The notes beneath the pieces are model-generated. The model worked only from the letters and a program-made list of their open reading frames with translations. It made no database searches and was not told where the DNA came from. Made by a program: the position numbers and the translations under genes. Of a stretch of DNA of 64,000 nucleotides, positions 24,911 through 36,259 are shown in pieces (positions within the stretch are counted from its first letter, which is position 1; each line of letters opens with the position of its first letter). This DNA is from Clavibacter californiensis (lineage in GTDB: Bacteria > Actinomycetota > Actinomycetes > Actinomycetales > Microbacteriaceae). The DNA is taken from assembly GCF_021952865.1 (NCBI RefSeq), contig NZ_CP040792.1:1364001-1428000 (forward strand). Reading direction: 5' to 3'.

Positions 24911-26451
24911 CAGCGCTCGACGCGCGTGTCGACCGTGATGAGCGCGCGCTCGCGGGGATCGCGCACGGCGCCCGTCACCCCGGCGGCCTCGCCCTGGATC
25001 ACGCGCTCGTGCAGGAGCGGCACCGCGGCGTCGTCGGCGAGGACGAGCGCCTCGACCCGCATGATCGCGGCGCGGCGCTCGGGCCCGGCCGGCAGCGCGG
25101 ACGCGTCGGCGAGGGCCTGGTCGACCGCGGGGTCGCACTCCTGCGAGATGTTGAACGAGCCCTGGCACGCGAAGTCGCTGTAGAGGTACGCGGCCGGATC
25201 CCCGGAGTCGAGCACGGTGGCGCGCGACAGGATGAAGGCGTCGAACCTCCCCGCCAGCGCGTCGGCCTCGATGTACTGGTACTCGCGCACGTCCTGGCTC
25301 ACGTCGAAGCCGGCGGCCTCGAGCTGCTGCTCGAGCTGCACGGCGACCTCGGGGAGCTCGGCGCGGTCGGTGAACGTGCCGAGCGTGATCGGCACGCCGT
25401 CGACCTGCGCGGGAGTCGCCCTGCCCGTCAGCGCGTCGCGGTACGAGGCGCCGTCGCGGAGGTCTGCGGCCCAGGGCAGCGCGGGTCCGAGGAGCCCGGT
25501 GGCCGCGTCGGCCCGGCCCTCGTACACGCCGGAGACGAGGGCGGCGCGGTCGACCGCGGCCTCGGCGGCGGCGCGCACGCCCGGGTCCGCGAAGGGCCCG
25601 GTCCGCGTGTTCAGGTACAGCGTGTTGGTGCGCGGCATCGCGACCTCGTGCAGGAGCTGCGGATCCACCTGCGCGGCCTGGCCCACGGGGATCGCCTCGA
25701 CCACGTCGGCCGTCCCGGTGCGGAGGGCGGCGGCGCGCGCGGTGCCGTCGGGCACGAAGCGCACGTCGATCCCGGCGGACGCGGCGCGGCCGCCCCAGTA
25801 GTCGTCGAACCTGTCGAGCGTGGCGGAGGACGTGCCGTCGGCCGCCGTCAGGCGGAACGGCCCCGTGCCCGTGCCGACGGGCGAGACCGTGCCGTCGGCG
25901 CCGTACGCGGAGGCGGCGAGGATCGCGAGCTGCGGGCTCGACATGCGCTGCGGCACGAGCGGGTCGGGCGTCGCGGTGCGCACGAGGACGCGGTCGCCGT
26001 CGGCGGTGGCCGTGAGGTCGACGCCGTCGAGGATCCGCGGCTTCGGGCTCGCGGTCGCCGCGGCGGTGAGCGAGTCGGCGGCCTGCGCGGCCGTGAGGGT
26101 CGTGCCGTCGTGGAAGGGCACGTCGGGGCGGATGTCGAAGGCCCACGTCAGGTCGTCGACGCGGGTCCAGCCGGTGGCGAGCTGCGGCTGCGCGTCGCCG
26201 AGGTCGTCGAGGGTCACGAGCGTCTCCGCGGTGCTCCAGCGCGCGAGCTTGAAGGCGTCGTCGCTGAGGGGCGTGAGGCCGGAGCGCGGCGGCTGCAGCA
26301 TGGCGAGGCGGATGCGGCCGTCGCCGTCCTGTCCGCCTCCCGTCGTGGATCCCGGGCTCGTGGCGAAGCAGCCGCTGAGGGCGAGCGTGGACGCGGCGGC
26401 GAGGGCGATCAGGGCGGCGGAGCGGGCGGGGTGGGGGCGTCTAGCGGGCAT
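24910..26451 (-). CDS. Substrate-binding lipoprotein, family 5 (oligopeptide/nickel type)
   Basis: 513 residues. The N-terminus carries a signal peptide with lipobox LSGC (Cys28), so the protein is a lipoprotein on the outer face of the membrane. The body fits SBP family 5: DDLTWAFDIRPDVPFHDGT and the C-terminal RFDAFILSRATVL region. This family binds peptides, nickel complexes or opine metallophores (family knowledge). ATG 26451 is chosen because it starts a proper signal peptide and overlaps the MFS stop by eleven bases; the longer start at 26502 would put a repetitive PRASP segment before it. Confidence 0.85.
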   Translation of the reverse strand: MPARRPHPARSAALIALAAASTLALSGCFATSPGSTTGGGQDGDGRIRLAMLQPPRSGLTPLSDDAFKLARWSTAETLVTLDDLGDAQPQLATGWTRVDDLTWAFDIRPDVPFHDGTTLTAAQAADSLTAAATASPKPRILDGVDLTATADGDRVLVRTATPDPLVPQRMSSPQLAILAASAYGADGTVSPVGTGTGPFRLTAADGTSSATLDRFDDYWGGRAASAGIDVRFVPDGTARAAALRTGTADVVEAIPVGQAAQVDPQLLHEVAMPRTNTLYLNTRTGPFADPGVRAAAEAAVDRAALVSGVYEGRADAATGLLGPALPWAADLRDGASYRDALTGRATPAQVDGVPITLGTFTDRAELPEVAVQLEQQLEAAGFDVSQDVREYQYIEADALAGRFDAFILSRATVLDSGDPAAYLYSDFACQGSFNISQECDPAVDQALADASALPAGPERRAAIMRVEALVLADDAAVPLLHERVIQGEAAGVTGAVRDPRERALITVDTRVER

Positions 26452-27910
26452 GGGGTCCTGTCTCGGGGATGCGCGGGGCATCGACGGCGATGCGCGGGGC
26501 ATCGGGGGTGGTGGTCGGGGGAGCGGGCGTTGCGCGCGGGGACGCGGCGCGGCCGGGTGCGGGCGCGTCGGGCGCGTGGGGCGCGTCGTGCGCGGGGACG
26601 GGCGCGGGCAGGAGCCGGGGCAGGCCGACGGCCGCCGCGACGGGCAGCACGGCGAGGATCCCCCAGGCGACGGCCGGCGCCGCGTCGAGCAGGGATCCGA
26701 CCACGCCGCCGGCGACGAGCACGGCGACGCCGCCGCAGCTGGCGAGCAGGCCGTAGAACGACGCGGTCGGACGGCCGGCGGCGAAGGACGGGACGAGCTC
26801 CATGGTCACGGGGCCCGCGGTCATGTGGCCGAGCGTGAGGCAGACGACGAGGAGCGCGGCGGGCACGAGCTCGGCACCCGCGGGCGGCGGCACGACGGAC
26901 GCGACCGCGAGCGCCGCGAAGCCCGTGGCGGTGGTGCCGAAGCCGAGCGCGAGCGCGCGACCGGGGCCGAGCCGCTTCGCGAGGAGGGCGACGGGCCACT
27001 GCAGCGCGATCGTGAGCAGCGAGACGGCGAGGAACGCGGATCCGACCGCCGCCGTCCCCGCACCTGCGCGCGCGAGCTCGAGCGGCAGCCCGAGGTAGAG
27101 CTGGTTGTAGGCCACGAGGTCGACGGCGAAGAGGGCGGAGAACGCGAGGAAGCGGCGGTCGCGGACGGCGGCCCAGCGGTCGGCGACGGGGGCGGCGACG
27201 GGGACACCTATGTGGGCGGCGCCGGCAGCAGCACCGGCGGCAGCACCGGCGACGGGCGCGGATCCCGGGCGCGACTCCCCGGGCGATGCCGCGACGGCCC
27301 GCCCCGCGTCCGCCGGGATCACGCACCACAGCGCCACCCCCACGGCCGCGAACAGCGCCGCGCCCACGAGCACGGTCGCGGAGAACCCCAGCCCGAGCAG
27401 GGCGGCGCCCACGAGCGGACCCACGGCCGCGCCGATCTCGCCCACCAGCACGAGCGCCGCGAACAGCGAGGGTCGCCCGGGCCGCCGGGTGGGACGGGAC
27501 CGCGCGTCGGCGGCGGCCACGAGGCTCTGCAGCGCCGGGCTGAACAGCGCGCCGCCGAGTCCCGTGAGGATCGCGCCGACGAGGAAGCCGACGAGGTCCG
27601 CGGCCAGCGCGAGCCCCAGGTAGCCGGACACGCGCACGACGCAGCCCGCGGCGATGAGGGTGCGCGGGCCGAACCGGTCGGCGAGCATGCCGCCGAGGAG
27701 GAACAGGCCCTGCTGGCTGAAGGTGCGGGCGCCGAGCACCAAGCCGATCGCGAGGGCGCCGAGCCCGAGGTCGTCGCGCATCACGACGGCGAGGAACGGC
27801 ACGACCGCGTAGAAGCCGAGGTTGAACACGAGCTGGCTGGAGAGGAGGACGGCGGCGTGGGGCGCGGTGGTGCCCGGGCCCGCGGGTCCGGGCGGGTGGG
27901 ACGCGGTCAT
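26441..27910 (-). CDS. MFS transporter embedded in the ABC importer operon
   Basis: 489 residues, about twelve helices, beginning with SQLVFNLGFYAVVPFLAVVM and the motif-A-like loop LLGGMLADRFGPRTL. It resembles exporters of the MFS drug/metallophore group more than symporters. It lies between the ATPase and binding-protein genes with overlapping ends, so it is transcribed with the importer. In staphylopine-type systems an MFS pump (CntE) exports the metallophore that an Opp/Nik-like ABC importer takes back up; that parallel is an inference. Confidence 0.83.
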   Translation of the reverse strand: MTASHPPGPAGPGTTAPHAAVLLSSQLVFNLGFYAVVPFLAVVMRDDLGLGALAIGLVLGARTFSQQGLFLLGGMLADRFGPRTLIAAGCVVRVSGYLGLALAADLVGFLVGAILTGLGGALFSPALQSLVAAADARSRPTRRPGRPSLFAALVLVGEIGAAVGPLVGAALLGLGFSATVLVGAALFAAVGVALWCVIPADAGRAVAASPGESRPGSAPVAGAAAGAAAGAAHIGVPVAAPVADRWAAVRDRRFLAFSALFAVDLVAYNQLYLGLPLELARAGAGTAAVGSAFLAVSLLTIALQWPVALLAKRLGPGRALALGFGTTATGFAALAVASVVPPPAGAELVPAALLVVCLTLGHMTAGPVTMELVPSFAAGRPTASFYGLLASCGGVAVLVAGGVVGSLLDAAPAVAWGILAVLPVAAAVGLPRLLPAPVPAHDAPHAPDAPAPGRAASPRATPAPPTTTPDAPRIAVDAPRIPETGPHAR

Positions 27911-28734
27911 GCGGTGAGCGCTCCCGGCAGCCGGGGCACGGCGTCGGCGAGCTCGCGCGTGGCCGGATGCGCGGGGTCGGCGAGCAGGCGCCCGGTCGGC
28001 CCCTCCTCCGCGATCCGCCCGCCCGCGAGCACCGCGCTGCGCCCGCAGAGCCGCGCGACGGCGTCGAGGTCGTGCGACACGAGCACGAGCCCCAGGCCGC
28101 GCTCGCGCACGAGGTCGCCGAGCAGCTCGATGATCCGGTCGCGCAGCGGCAGGTCCACCCCGCTCACGGGCTCGTCGGCGAGGAGGATCCCCGGGGAGGT
28201 CGCGATGGCCCGGGCCAACGCCACGCGCTGCGCCTGCCCGCCGGACAGCTCGCGGGGCCGGCGGTCGGCGAGGGATGCGGCGAGGCCGACGTCGTCGAGG
28301 GCGCGGGCGACGATCGCGGCGTGGTCGCCCGGCACGTCGAGGCGGCGCAGCGGCTCGCGGATGAGCTGCCGCACGGTCATGCGCGGCGCGAGGCTCGCGC
28401 CCGGATCCTGCGGCACCATCTGCACGCGCCGCCGGTACCAGCGGAGGGCGGATGCGCGGCCGGGTGCGACAGCGCGGTCGCCCAGCGCGACGGTGCCCGC
28501 GGTCGGCGCCTCGAGGGCGAGCAGCACGCGCAGCAGGGTCGACTTGCCGGATCCGGAGCGGCCCACGATCCCGACCGTCTCGCCGGGCCCCACGCGGAAG
28601 GTCACGTCGTCGAGCGCGGGTGCGGGGCCGGGGGCACCGGATGCGCGGGCAGCCCGAGCCGCGCGGCGCCCCGCGGGGTCGCGGCGCGGCGGGTACCGGT
28701 GCGTGATCCCCGTCGCGGTGAGCGCGTCGGTCAT
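27907..28734 (-). CDS. ABC importer ATPase (DppF/NikE-like)
   Basis: 275 residues. Walker A GRSGSGKST, signature LSGGQAQRVALARAI, Walker B ILLADEPVSGVD and the H-loop SHDLDAV are all present. An Ala/Pro/Arg-rich insert of about 20 residues lies between the first strand and Walker A. ATG 28734 overlaps the stop of the other ATPase by four bases, and its own stop overlaps the MFS start. It lacks the C-terminal oligopeptide extension of canonical OppF. Confidence 0.86.
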   Translation of the reverse strand: MTDALTATGITHRYPPRRDPAGRRAARAARASGAPGPAPALDDVTFRVGPGETVGIVGRSGSGKSTLLRVLLALEAPTAGTVALGDRAVAPGRASALRWYRRRVQMVPQDPGASLAPRMTVRQLIREPLRRLDVPGDHAAIVARALDDVGLAASLADRRPRELSGGQAQRVALARAIATSPGILLADEPVSGVDLPLRDRIIELLGDLVRERGLGLVLVSHDLDAVARLCGRSAVLAGGRIAEEGPTGRLLADPAHPATRELADAVPRLPGALTA

Positions 28735-29591
28735 CGGGCCGCCACCGCGCCGAGCGGGGTCGACGCGGACGCCGCCGGCGCGACGCGATCCGCGGATCCG
28801 CCGCCCGCCCGCCGCGCCGCCGCCGCCACGAGCGCCCGGCTGTACGCGTGCCGCGGTCGCCGCACGAGCTCGCGCATCGACCCGGCCTCGACCACGCGGC
28901 CGGCCTCGAGCACGACGACCCGGTCGCACAGCGCCGCGGCGACCGCGATGTCGTGGGTGATGAAGAGGAGCGACTGGCCGGTCGCGTCGAGGCGGCGGCG
29001 GATCACGTCGACCACGCGCGCCTGCGTCACGACGTCGAGCGCGGTCGTCGGCTCGTCGGCCAGCAGCAGGTCGGCGCGGCAGAGGAGCGCGAGAGCGAGG
29101 CAGACGCGCTGGCGCTGGCCGCCCGACAGCTCGGCGGCGAAGGCGGGGAGCGTGCCGTCGGGATCCTCGATGCCCACGTCGGCGAGGAGCGCGACCACCT
29201 CGCGTCGGGCGTCGCGGCGGGTGAGGAGCCCGCCGTCCGCGGCGGATCCGCGGGCCCGGCTCGCGCGCAGCGCCGCGACGAGCTGCGCGCCCACCGTGAT
29301 GAGCGGGTTCAGCGCCGCGAGGGAGTCCTGCTGCACGGCGGCGACGCGGCCGAGGCGCGCGCGGGGCGCGTCCGGCGCGACGGCGCGGCCGTCGAGCTCG
29401 ACGACTCCGCGCACGCGGGATCCGGGCGGCAGCGTCCCGAGCACGGCCTGTGCGGTGAGCGACTTGCCCGATCCGGACGCGCCCACGAGCGCGACCCGCT
29501 CGCCCGCCCCGACCCGCAGGTCGACGTCGTGCACGAGCGGCGCCCGGTCGATCGCGACGGAGAGGGAGCGGACGTCGAGGGCGGGCTGCAC
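28731..29591 (-). CDS. ABC importer ATPase (DppD/NikD-like), first gene of the operon
   Basis: 286 residues starting at GTG 29591. Walker A GASGSGKSL, signature LSGGQRQRVCLALAL, Walker B LLADEPTTALD and the H-loop THDIAVA are present. It is the promoter-proximal gene of five: ATPase, ATPase, MFS, binding protein, fused permease, all with overlapping ends. The start follows a G-rich stretch about 50 bases downstream of the predicted transcription start at about 29639. Confidence 0.85.
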   Translation of the reverse strand: MQPALDVRSLSVAIDRAPLVHDVDLRVGAGERVALVGASGSGKSLTAQAVLGTLPPGSRVRGVVELDGRAVAPDAPRARLGRVAAVQQDSLAALNPLITVGAQLVAALRASRARGSAADGGLLTRRDARREVVALLADVGIEDPDGTLPAFAAELSGGQRQRVCLALALLCRADLLLADEPTTALDVVTQARVVDVIRRRLDATGQSLLFITHDIAVAAALCDRVVVLEAGRVVEAGSMRELVRRPRHAYSRALVAAAARRAGGGSADRVAPAASASTPLGAVAAR

Positions 29592-29645
29592 CGGGCCCCC
29601 GTCCGTCCGCGCCGGGTGCCGGGCGGTCCGGCGGCGCTCCCGACG

Positions 29646-29674
29646 ACCTTACTGATACTCGTTCTCGATATCAA
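29646..29674 (-). promoter_or_regulatory. Promoter and palindromic operator of the ABC/MFS operon
   Basis: On the minus strand a -35 TTGATA (29674-29669) and -10 TAAGGT (29651-29646) are separated by exactly 17 bases. A 21-base imperfect palindrome (29653-29673) beginning TGATA and ending TATCA covers the -35 and spacer. The half CGAGAAC-G-AGTATCA agrees with the Fur-superfamily consensus TGATAAT-N-ATTATCA at 10 of 14 positions, so metal-dependent repression (Fur or Zur) is plausible. Confidence 0.55.
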
Positions 29675-29692
29675 AACCGAGCGGAGGGAAGG

Positions 29693-30175
29693 TCAGGCTC
29701 CGCGGATCCCCTTCAGCAGCAGCGCCGTCGTGACCGCGGCCTCGGCCGCCTCGGCGCCCTTGTCCTCCTTCGACCCCGGGAGCCCGGCGCGGTCGATGCC
29801 CTGCTGCTCGTCGTCGAGCGTGAGCAGCCCGAAGCCGATCGGCTTGCCCGCGAGGAGCGACGCCTGCGTGAGGCCGGAGGTCGCGGCGTCGGACACGTAC
29901 TCGAAGTGCGGGGTCCCGCCGCGGATGATCACGCCGAGCGCGACGACCGCGTCGGCCCCCGCGTCGAGCGCCGCGCGCGCGACCACGGGCAGCTCGAAGC
30001 TGCCGGGCACGCGGATCACCGTGGTGGTCACGCCCGCCGCGTCGAGCACGCGCTGCGCGCCCGCGAGGAGGCCCGCGCTGATCTCGTCGTGCCAGCGTCC
30101 GGCGACGACCGTGACCCGGAGGCCGCTCCCGTCGAGCGCGGTCGGGTCGATCTCGGGTGCTCCGTGTCCGCTCAT
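29693..30175 (-). CDS. ribH: 6,7-dimethyl-8-ribityllumazine synthase
   Basis: 160 residues. Condenses the RibBA product 3,4-dihydroxy-2-butanone 4-phosphate with ribitylaminouracil to lumazine. The family motifs are visible: GRWHDEISAGLLAGA, PGSFELPVVARA, GVIIRGGTPHFEYVSDAA with the catalytic His, and GFGLLTLDDEQQ near the end. Last gene of the riboflavin operon; its ATG overlaps the ribBA stop by four bases. Confidence 0.96.
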   Translation of the reverse strand: MSGHGAPEIDPTALDGSGLRVTVVAGRWHDEISAGLLAGAQRVLDAAGVTTTVIRVPGSFELPVVARAALDAGADAVVALGVIIRGGTPHFEYVSDAATSGLTQASLLAGKPIGFGLLTLDDEQQGIDRAGLPGSKEDKGAEAAEAAVTTALLLKGIRGA

Positions 30176-31506
30176 GCGGTCTCCTCCTGGGGTGATGCGG
30201 TCGTGGTGGTCAGGCCGTCGGGCGCCTCGGCGTCCGGGTAGGCGTCGGATCCGATGTGCATGTCGGTGTCGAGCACCATGCGGTGCCCCATGCGGTCGCG
30301 CTTCGTCTCGAGGTAGCCGGCGTTCACGTCGTTGACGCCGACGACGAGCGGCACGCGCTCGGTCACCTCCACGCCGTGCGCCTCGAGCTGCCGCACCTTC
30401 TCGGGGTTGTTCGTGAGCAGGCGCACGTCCTCGATCCCCATCTCCTGCAGGATCGCCGATGCCGCGCCGTAGTCGCGCGCGTCCGCGGGGAGGCCGAGGG
30501 CGACGTTCGCGTCGAGCGTGTCGAAGCCGTCCTCCTGCAGCCGGTACGCGCGCAGCTTGTTGACGAGGCCGATCCCGCGGCCCTCGTGCCCGCGCAGGTA
30601 GACGACGACGCCGCCGTCCCGCTGGATCTCGTCGAGCGCCGCGTCGAGCTGCGGCCCGCACTCGCACTTGAGGGATCCGAGCGCCTCGCCCGTCAGGCAC
30701 TCCGAGTGCACGCGCACGAGCGTCCCGTGCGCGCGCGGCTCGCCCGCGACGATCGCGACGTGATCGGCGCCCGTCGTGCGGTCGCGGTAGGCGCGCAGCT
30801 TCACGGAGCCGTGCGTGGTGGGGACGGTGGTCTCGACCTCGAAGATCACGCGCGACGCCTCGGGGATGGCGACGGCGGGCTCGAGCGGACGATCGCAGTG
30901 GAACTCCTCGAGGTGCGCCTTCAGCGCCTCGATCGTGACGACCAGCACGCCCTCGCGCTCGCCGAGGGCGAGGAGGCCCGGGAGCCGCATCATCTCGCCG
31001 TCGTCCTGCACGATCTCGCTGATCGCGCCGACGGGCGTGAGGCCCGCGAGCGTCAGCATGTCGACCGCCGCCTCGGTGTGGCCGTCGCGCTCGCGCACGC
31101 CGCCGTCGACCGCGCGCAGCGGCAGGATGTGGCCCGGCCGGTGCAGGCTCGTCGGCACGCTGCCGAGGTCGGCGAGCACGCGCAGGGTGTGCGCCCGGTC
31201 GGACGCGCTGATGCCCGTGGAGAGCCGGTCGGCCGCGTCGACGGAGACCGTGTAGGCGGTGCCGCGCGGATCCCGGTTGTCGGCCACCATGAGCGGCAGC
31301 TCCAGCCGGTCGGCGATCTCGTTGGTCATGGGCGCGCAGATGAAGCCCGACGAGTGCTTCACGAGCCAGGCCACCCACTCGGGCGAGGCGGACTCGGCGG
31401 CGAGCAGCACGTCGCCCTCGTTCTCGCGACCCTCGTCGTCGACGACGATCACGGGGCGGCCCGCACGCAGCTCCTCCAGCGCGGCGGGGATGCCGGCGAG
31501 GCTCAC
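30172..31506 (-). CDS. ribBA: Bifunctional DHBP synthase / GTP cyclohydrolase II
   Basis: 444 residues. The N-terminal half (about 1-205) is the 3,4-dihydroxy-2-butanone-4-phosphate synthase with DDEGRENEGDVLLAAE. The C-terminal half is GTP cyclohydrolase II with zinc ligands in SECLTGEALGSLKCECG and the LRGHEGRGIGL and DTLDANVALG motifs. Both committed reactions of riboflavin synthesis are thus on one chain. It starts at GTG 31506, overlapping the ribE stop by four bases. Confidence 0.96.
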   Translation of the reverse strand: MSLAGIPAALEELRAGRPVIVVDDEGRENEGDVLLAAESASPEWVAWLVKHSSGFICAPMTNEIADRLELPLMVADNRDPRGTAYTVSVDAADRLSTGISASDRAHTLRVLADLGSVPTSLHRPGHILPLRAVDGGVRERDGHTEAAVDMLTLAGLTPVGAISEIVQDDGEMMRLPGLLALGEREGVLVVTIEALKAHLEEFHCDRPLEPAVAIPEASRVIFEVETTVPTTHGSVKLRAYRDRTTGADHVAIVAGEPRAHGTLVRVHSECLTGEALGSLKCECGPQLDAALDEIQRDGGVVVYLRGHEGRGIGLVNKLRAYRLQEDGFDTLDANVALGLPADARDYGAASAILQEMGIEDVRLLTNNPEKVRQLEAHGVEVTERVPLVVGVNDVNAGYLETKRDRMGHRMVLDTDMHIGSDAYPDAEAPDGLTTTTASPQEETA

Positions 31507-32171
31507 GCGCCCGCCTCCTCGGTGCCGGTGCCGGTGCCGGTGCCGGTGCCGGTGTCCCGCGCGTCGAGCGCGAGCATCCGCTGCACGTGGCGCGCGAGCA
31601 CGTCGGTCTCCAGGTTGACCTCGTCGCCGGGCTCGAGCGCTCCGAGCGTGGTGGCGGTGAGCGTCTCGGGGATGAGCGACACCTCGAACCACGCGTCGGC
31701 GTCCGGGGTGTCCGTGGCGCTGACGGCGCTCACGGTGAGGCTCACGCCCTGCACCGTGATGGATCCGCGATCCACCACGAGCGGCGCGAGGTCGGCGGGC
31801 AGCGAGAAGCGGAGGATCCGCCACGCCTCGCCCGGCGTTGTCGCGAGCAGGCGCCCGGTGCCGTCGACGTGGCCCTGCACGATGTGGCCGCCCAGGCGGT
31901 CGCCCACGCGCGCGGCGCGCTCCAGGTTCACGCGGTCGCCCACGCCGAGGCGTCCGAGCGAGCTCATCACGAGCGTCTGCCGCATGACGTCGGCGGTGAA
32001 GCCCTCGGGCGTCTGATCGACGACCGTGAGGCACACGCCGTCGACGCTGATGGAGTCGCCGTGGCGGGCGTCGGACACCGCGAGCGGCGCCTCCACCGTG
32101 ATCCGGGCGGAGTCGCCCTCGGCGTCGAGCGCGAGGACGCGTCCGCGCTCCTCGATGATCCCTGTGAACAT
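31503..32171 (-). CDS. ribE: Riboflavin synthase alpha chain
   Basis: 222 residues with two lumazine-binding barrels. The start MFTGIIEERG and GHIVQGHVDGTG are diagnostic, and DSISVDGVCLTVV in the first domain is echoed by GSITVQGVSLTVS in the second. It dismutates two lumazines to riboflavin and ribitylaminouracil. The last 20 or so residues are a low-complexity Thr-Gly run encoded by a hexamer repeat, beyond the usual family end. Its ATG overlaps the ribD stop (TGATG). Confidence 0.95.
   Translation of the reverse strand: MFTGIIEERGRVLALDAEGDSARITVEAPLAVSDARHGDSISVDGVCLTVVDQTPEGFTADVMRQTLVMSSLGRLGVGDRVNLERAARVGDRLGGHIVQGHVDGTGRLLATTPGEAWRILRFSLPADLAPLVVDRGSITVQGVSLTVSAVSATDTPDADAWFEVSLIPETLTATTLGALEPGDEVNLETDVLARHVQRMLALDARDTGTGTGTGTGTEEAGA
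31521..31556. repeat. Hexanucleotide tandem repeat (GGTGCC)5 plus GGTGTC
   Basis: Six consecutive six-base units within the 3' end of ribE. They encode an alternating Thr-Gly tail, and copy-number change would keep the reading frame. Confidence 0.9.
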
Positions 32172-33247
32172 CACTGGCCTTCCGTGGTGGGTCGCGCGGT
32201 CACGAGGAGGTCGTCCCCGAGCCGCGTCGTGCTGATGAGGGTGAGTCGGTGGGCGGCCGGCATGCTCGGCACGCCGAGGTCGCCGGTCGCGGTGCGCGGG
32301 CCGCCGAGCAGCACGGGCGCGAGGTAGGCGACCACCTCGTCCACGAGCCCGGCGGCGACCAGCGCGGAGACGATCGTGGGGCCGCCCTCCACGAACACAT
32401 GGCGGATCCCGCGTCGGCCGAGCTCCGCGAGCGCTTCCGCGGGGTCGTGGCCCGCGATGCGGATCAGCCGGCGCGGGTGCCGGTGCACGGCCGCGTCGTC
32501 GGGGATCGCGCGCTCGCCGAGCACGACGGGCGCGGGCTGGTGCGGGTACGGGATCCCGTCGGGCCGGCGGGCCGTGAGCGCGGGGTCGTCGGCGAGCACG
32601 GTGCCCGTGCCCACGAGGATCGCGTCGGCCTCGGCGCGGCGGCGGTGCACGTCCTCCCGGGCGGCGGGCCCCGTGATCCAGCGGCTCGTGCCGTCCGCGG
32701 CGGCGATGCGGCCGTCGAGGCTGGAGGCCCACTTCGCGGTGACGAAGGGGCGACCGAGCCGGGCGGATCCGAGCCACACGCGCAGGAACGCCGCGGCCTC
32801 CTCGGCGAGCACGCTGTCGGTGACCTCGATGCCCGCGGCGCGCAGCCGTGCGGCGCCACCCGAGGACTCGGCGCCCGGGTCGGCGACCGCGTAGGCGACG
32901 CGCGCGACGCCGGCCTCGATCAGGGCAGCTGCGCACGGACCGGTGCGCCCGGTGTGGTTGCAGGGCTCGAGCGTGACGACGGCGGTGGCACCGCGTGCCC
33001 CGCCCGCGGGCAGCTGCCGCAGCGCGTCGACCTCGGCGTGCGCGGATCCGGCGCCGCGGTGGCGGCCCTCGGCGATGACGCGGCCGGACGCGTCGAGGAT
33101 CACGCAGCCGACGCGCGGGTTGGGGCCCCACGCGGGACCCTCGGCGGCGAGCTCGAGGCCGCGGCGCATCGCGCGCTCGAGCGCGGGTGCGTCGGCCGCG
33201 TGCTGGCCGGCCGCGTGCCCGTGCGCTGCCGTCGGGTCGTCGTGCAT
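32171..33247 (-). CDS. ribD: Bifunctional pyrimidine deaminase / reductase
   Basis: 358 residues. The N-terminal deaminase has the zinc motifs HAEVDAL (His70, Glu72) and EPCNHTGRTGPC (Cys96, Cys105). The C-terminal reductase (about 150-358) has KWASSLDGRIA and the FVEGGPTI motif for NADPH and substrate. It carries out steps 2 and 3 of riboflavin synthesis. First gene of the operon, with a roughly 215-base leader containing an FMN riboswitch. Confidence 0.95.
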   Translation of the reverse strand: MHDDPTAAHGHAAGQHAADAPALERAMRRGLELAAEGPAWGPNPRVGCVILDASGRVIAEGRHRGAGSAHAEVDALRQLPAGGARGATAVVTLEPCNHTGRTGPCAAALIEAGVARVAYAVADPGAESSGGAARLRAAGIEVTDSVLAEEAAAFLRVWLGSARLGRPFVTAKWASSLDGRIAAADGTSRWITGPAAREDVHRRRAEADAILVGTGTVLADDPALTARRPDGIPYPHQPAPVVLGERAIPDDAAVHRHPRRLIRIAGHDPAEALAELGRRGIRHVFVEGGPTIVSALVAAGLVDEVVAYLAPVLLGGPRTATGDLGVPSMPAAHRLTLISTTRLGDDLLVTARPTTEGQ

Positions 33248-33325
33248 GGTGTCCTCGTCCGTGGACGGACTCCGGGCGCGGTCGACGAGACCTCGACGCC
33301 GGCAGGCTCGCTGGCGCCGCGTGCG

Positions 33326-33458
33326 CCTCCCATCCGGACTTTAACCGTCGGTCCCGGAATCCCACCGGATCGGCGGACGAGGCTCCCGGGGACCCGGTCG
33401 CGCATCGTCCGTTCGCGGACTGTCACCGCCGGCTCGGATTTCCACCGACCCCGGAGCA
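33326..33458 (-). promoter_or_regulatory. FMN riboswitch (RFN element)
   Basis: On the minus strand the leader contains the conserved RFN blocks in order: GGTCGGTGGAAATCCGA, CCGGCGGT, CAGTCCGCGA, GATCCGGTGGGATTCCGG, ACCGACGGTTAAAGTCCG and GATGGGAG. FMN binding would shut down the ribD-ribE-ribBA-ribH operon. The distance from its 3' end to the ribD ATG is about 80 bases; whether it acts on transcription or translation is not evident. Confidence 0.95.
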
Positions 33459-33471
33459 CGTGTATGCCACG

Positions 33472-33477
33472 AGATTA
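33472..33477 (-). promoter_or_regulatory. -10 element of the riboflavin operon
   Basis: TAATCT on the minus strand, 14 bases upstream of the first RFN helix, giving a predicted start near 33464. Confidence 0.55.
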
Positions 33478-33527
33478 GCCCACGCGGCTGCGAGGCCGGG
33501 CTCCGTGACGCCCCGCGACCTACGCCG

Positions 33528-36256
<2,729 letters not shown>

Positions 36257-36259
<3 letters not shown>

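Noticed and set aside
29309-29674. Short minus-strand frame starting inside the operator palindrome
   Set aside because: It runs out of frame through the first ABC ATPase and encodes low-complexity sequence; the ATPase frame is the true one.
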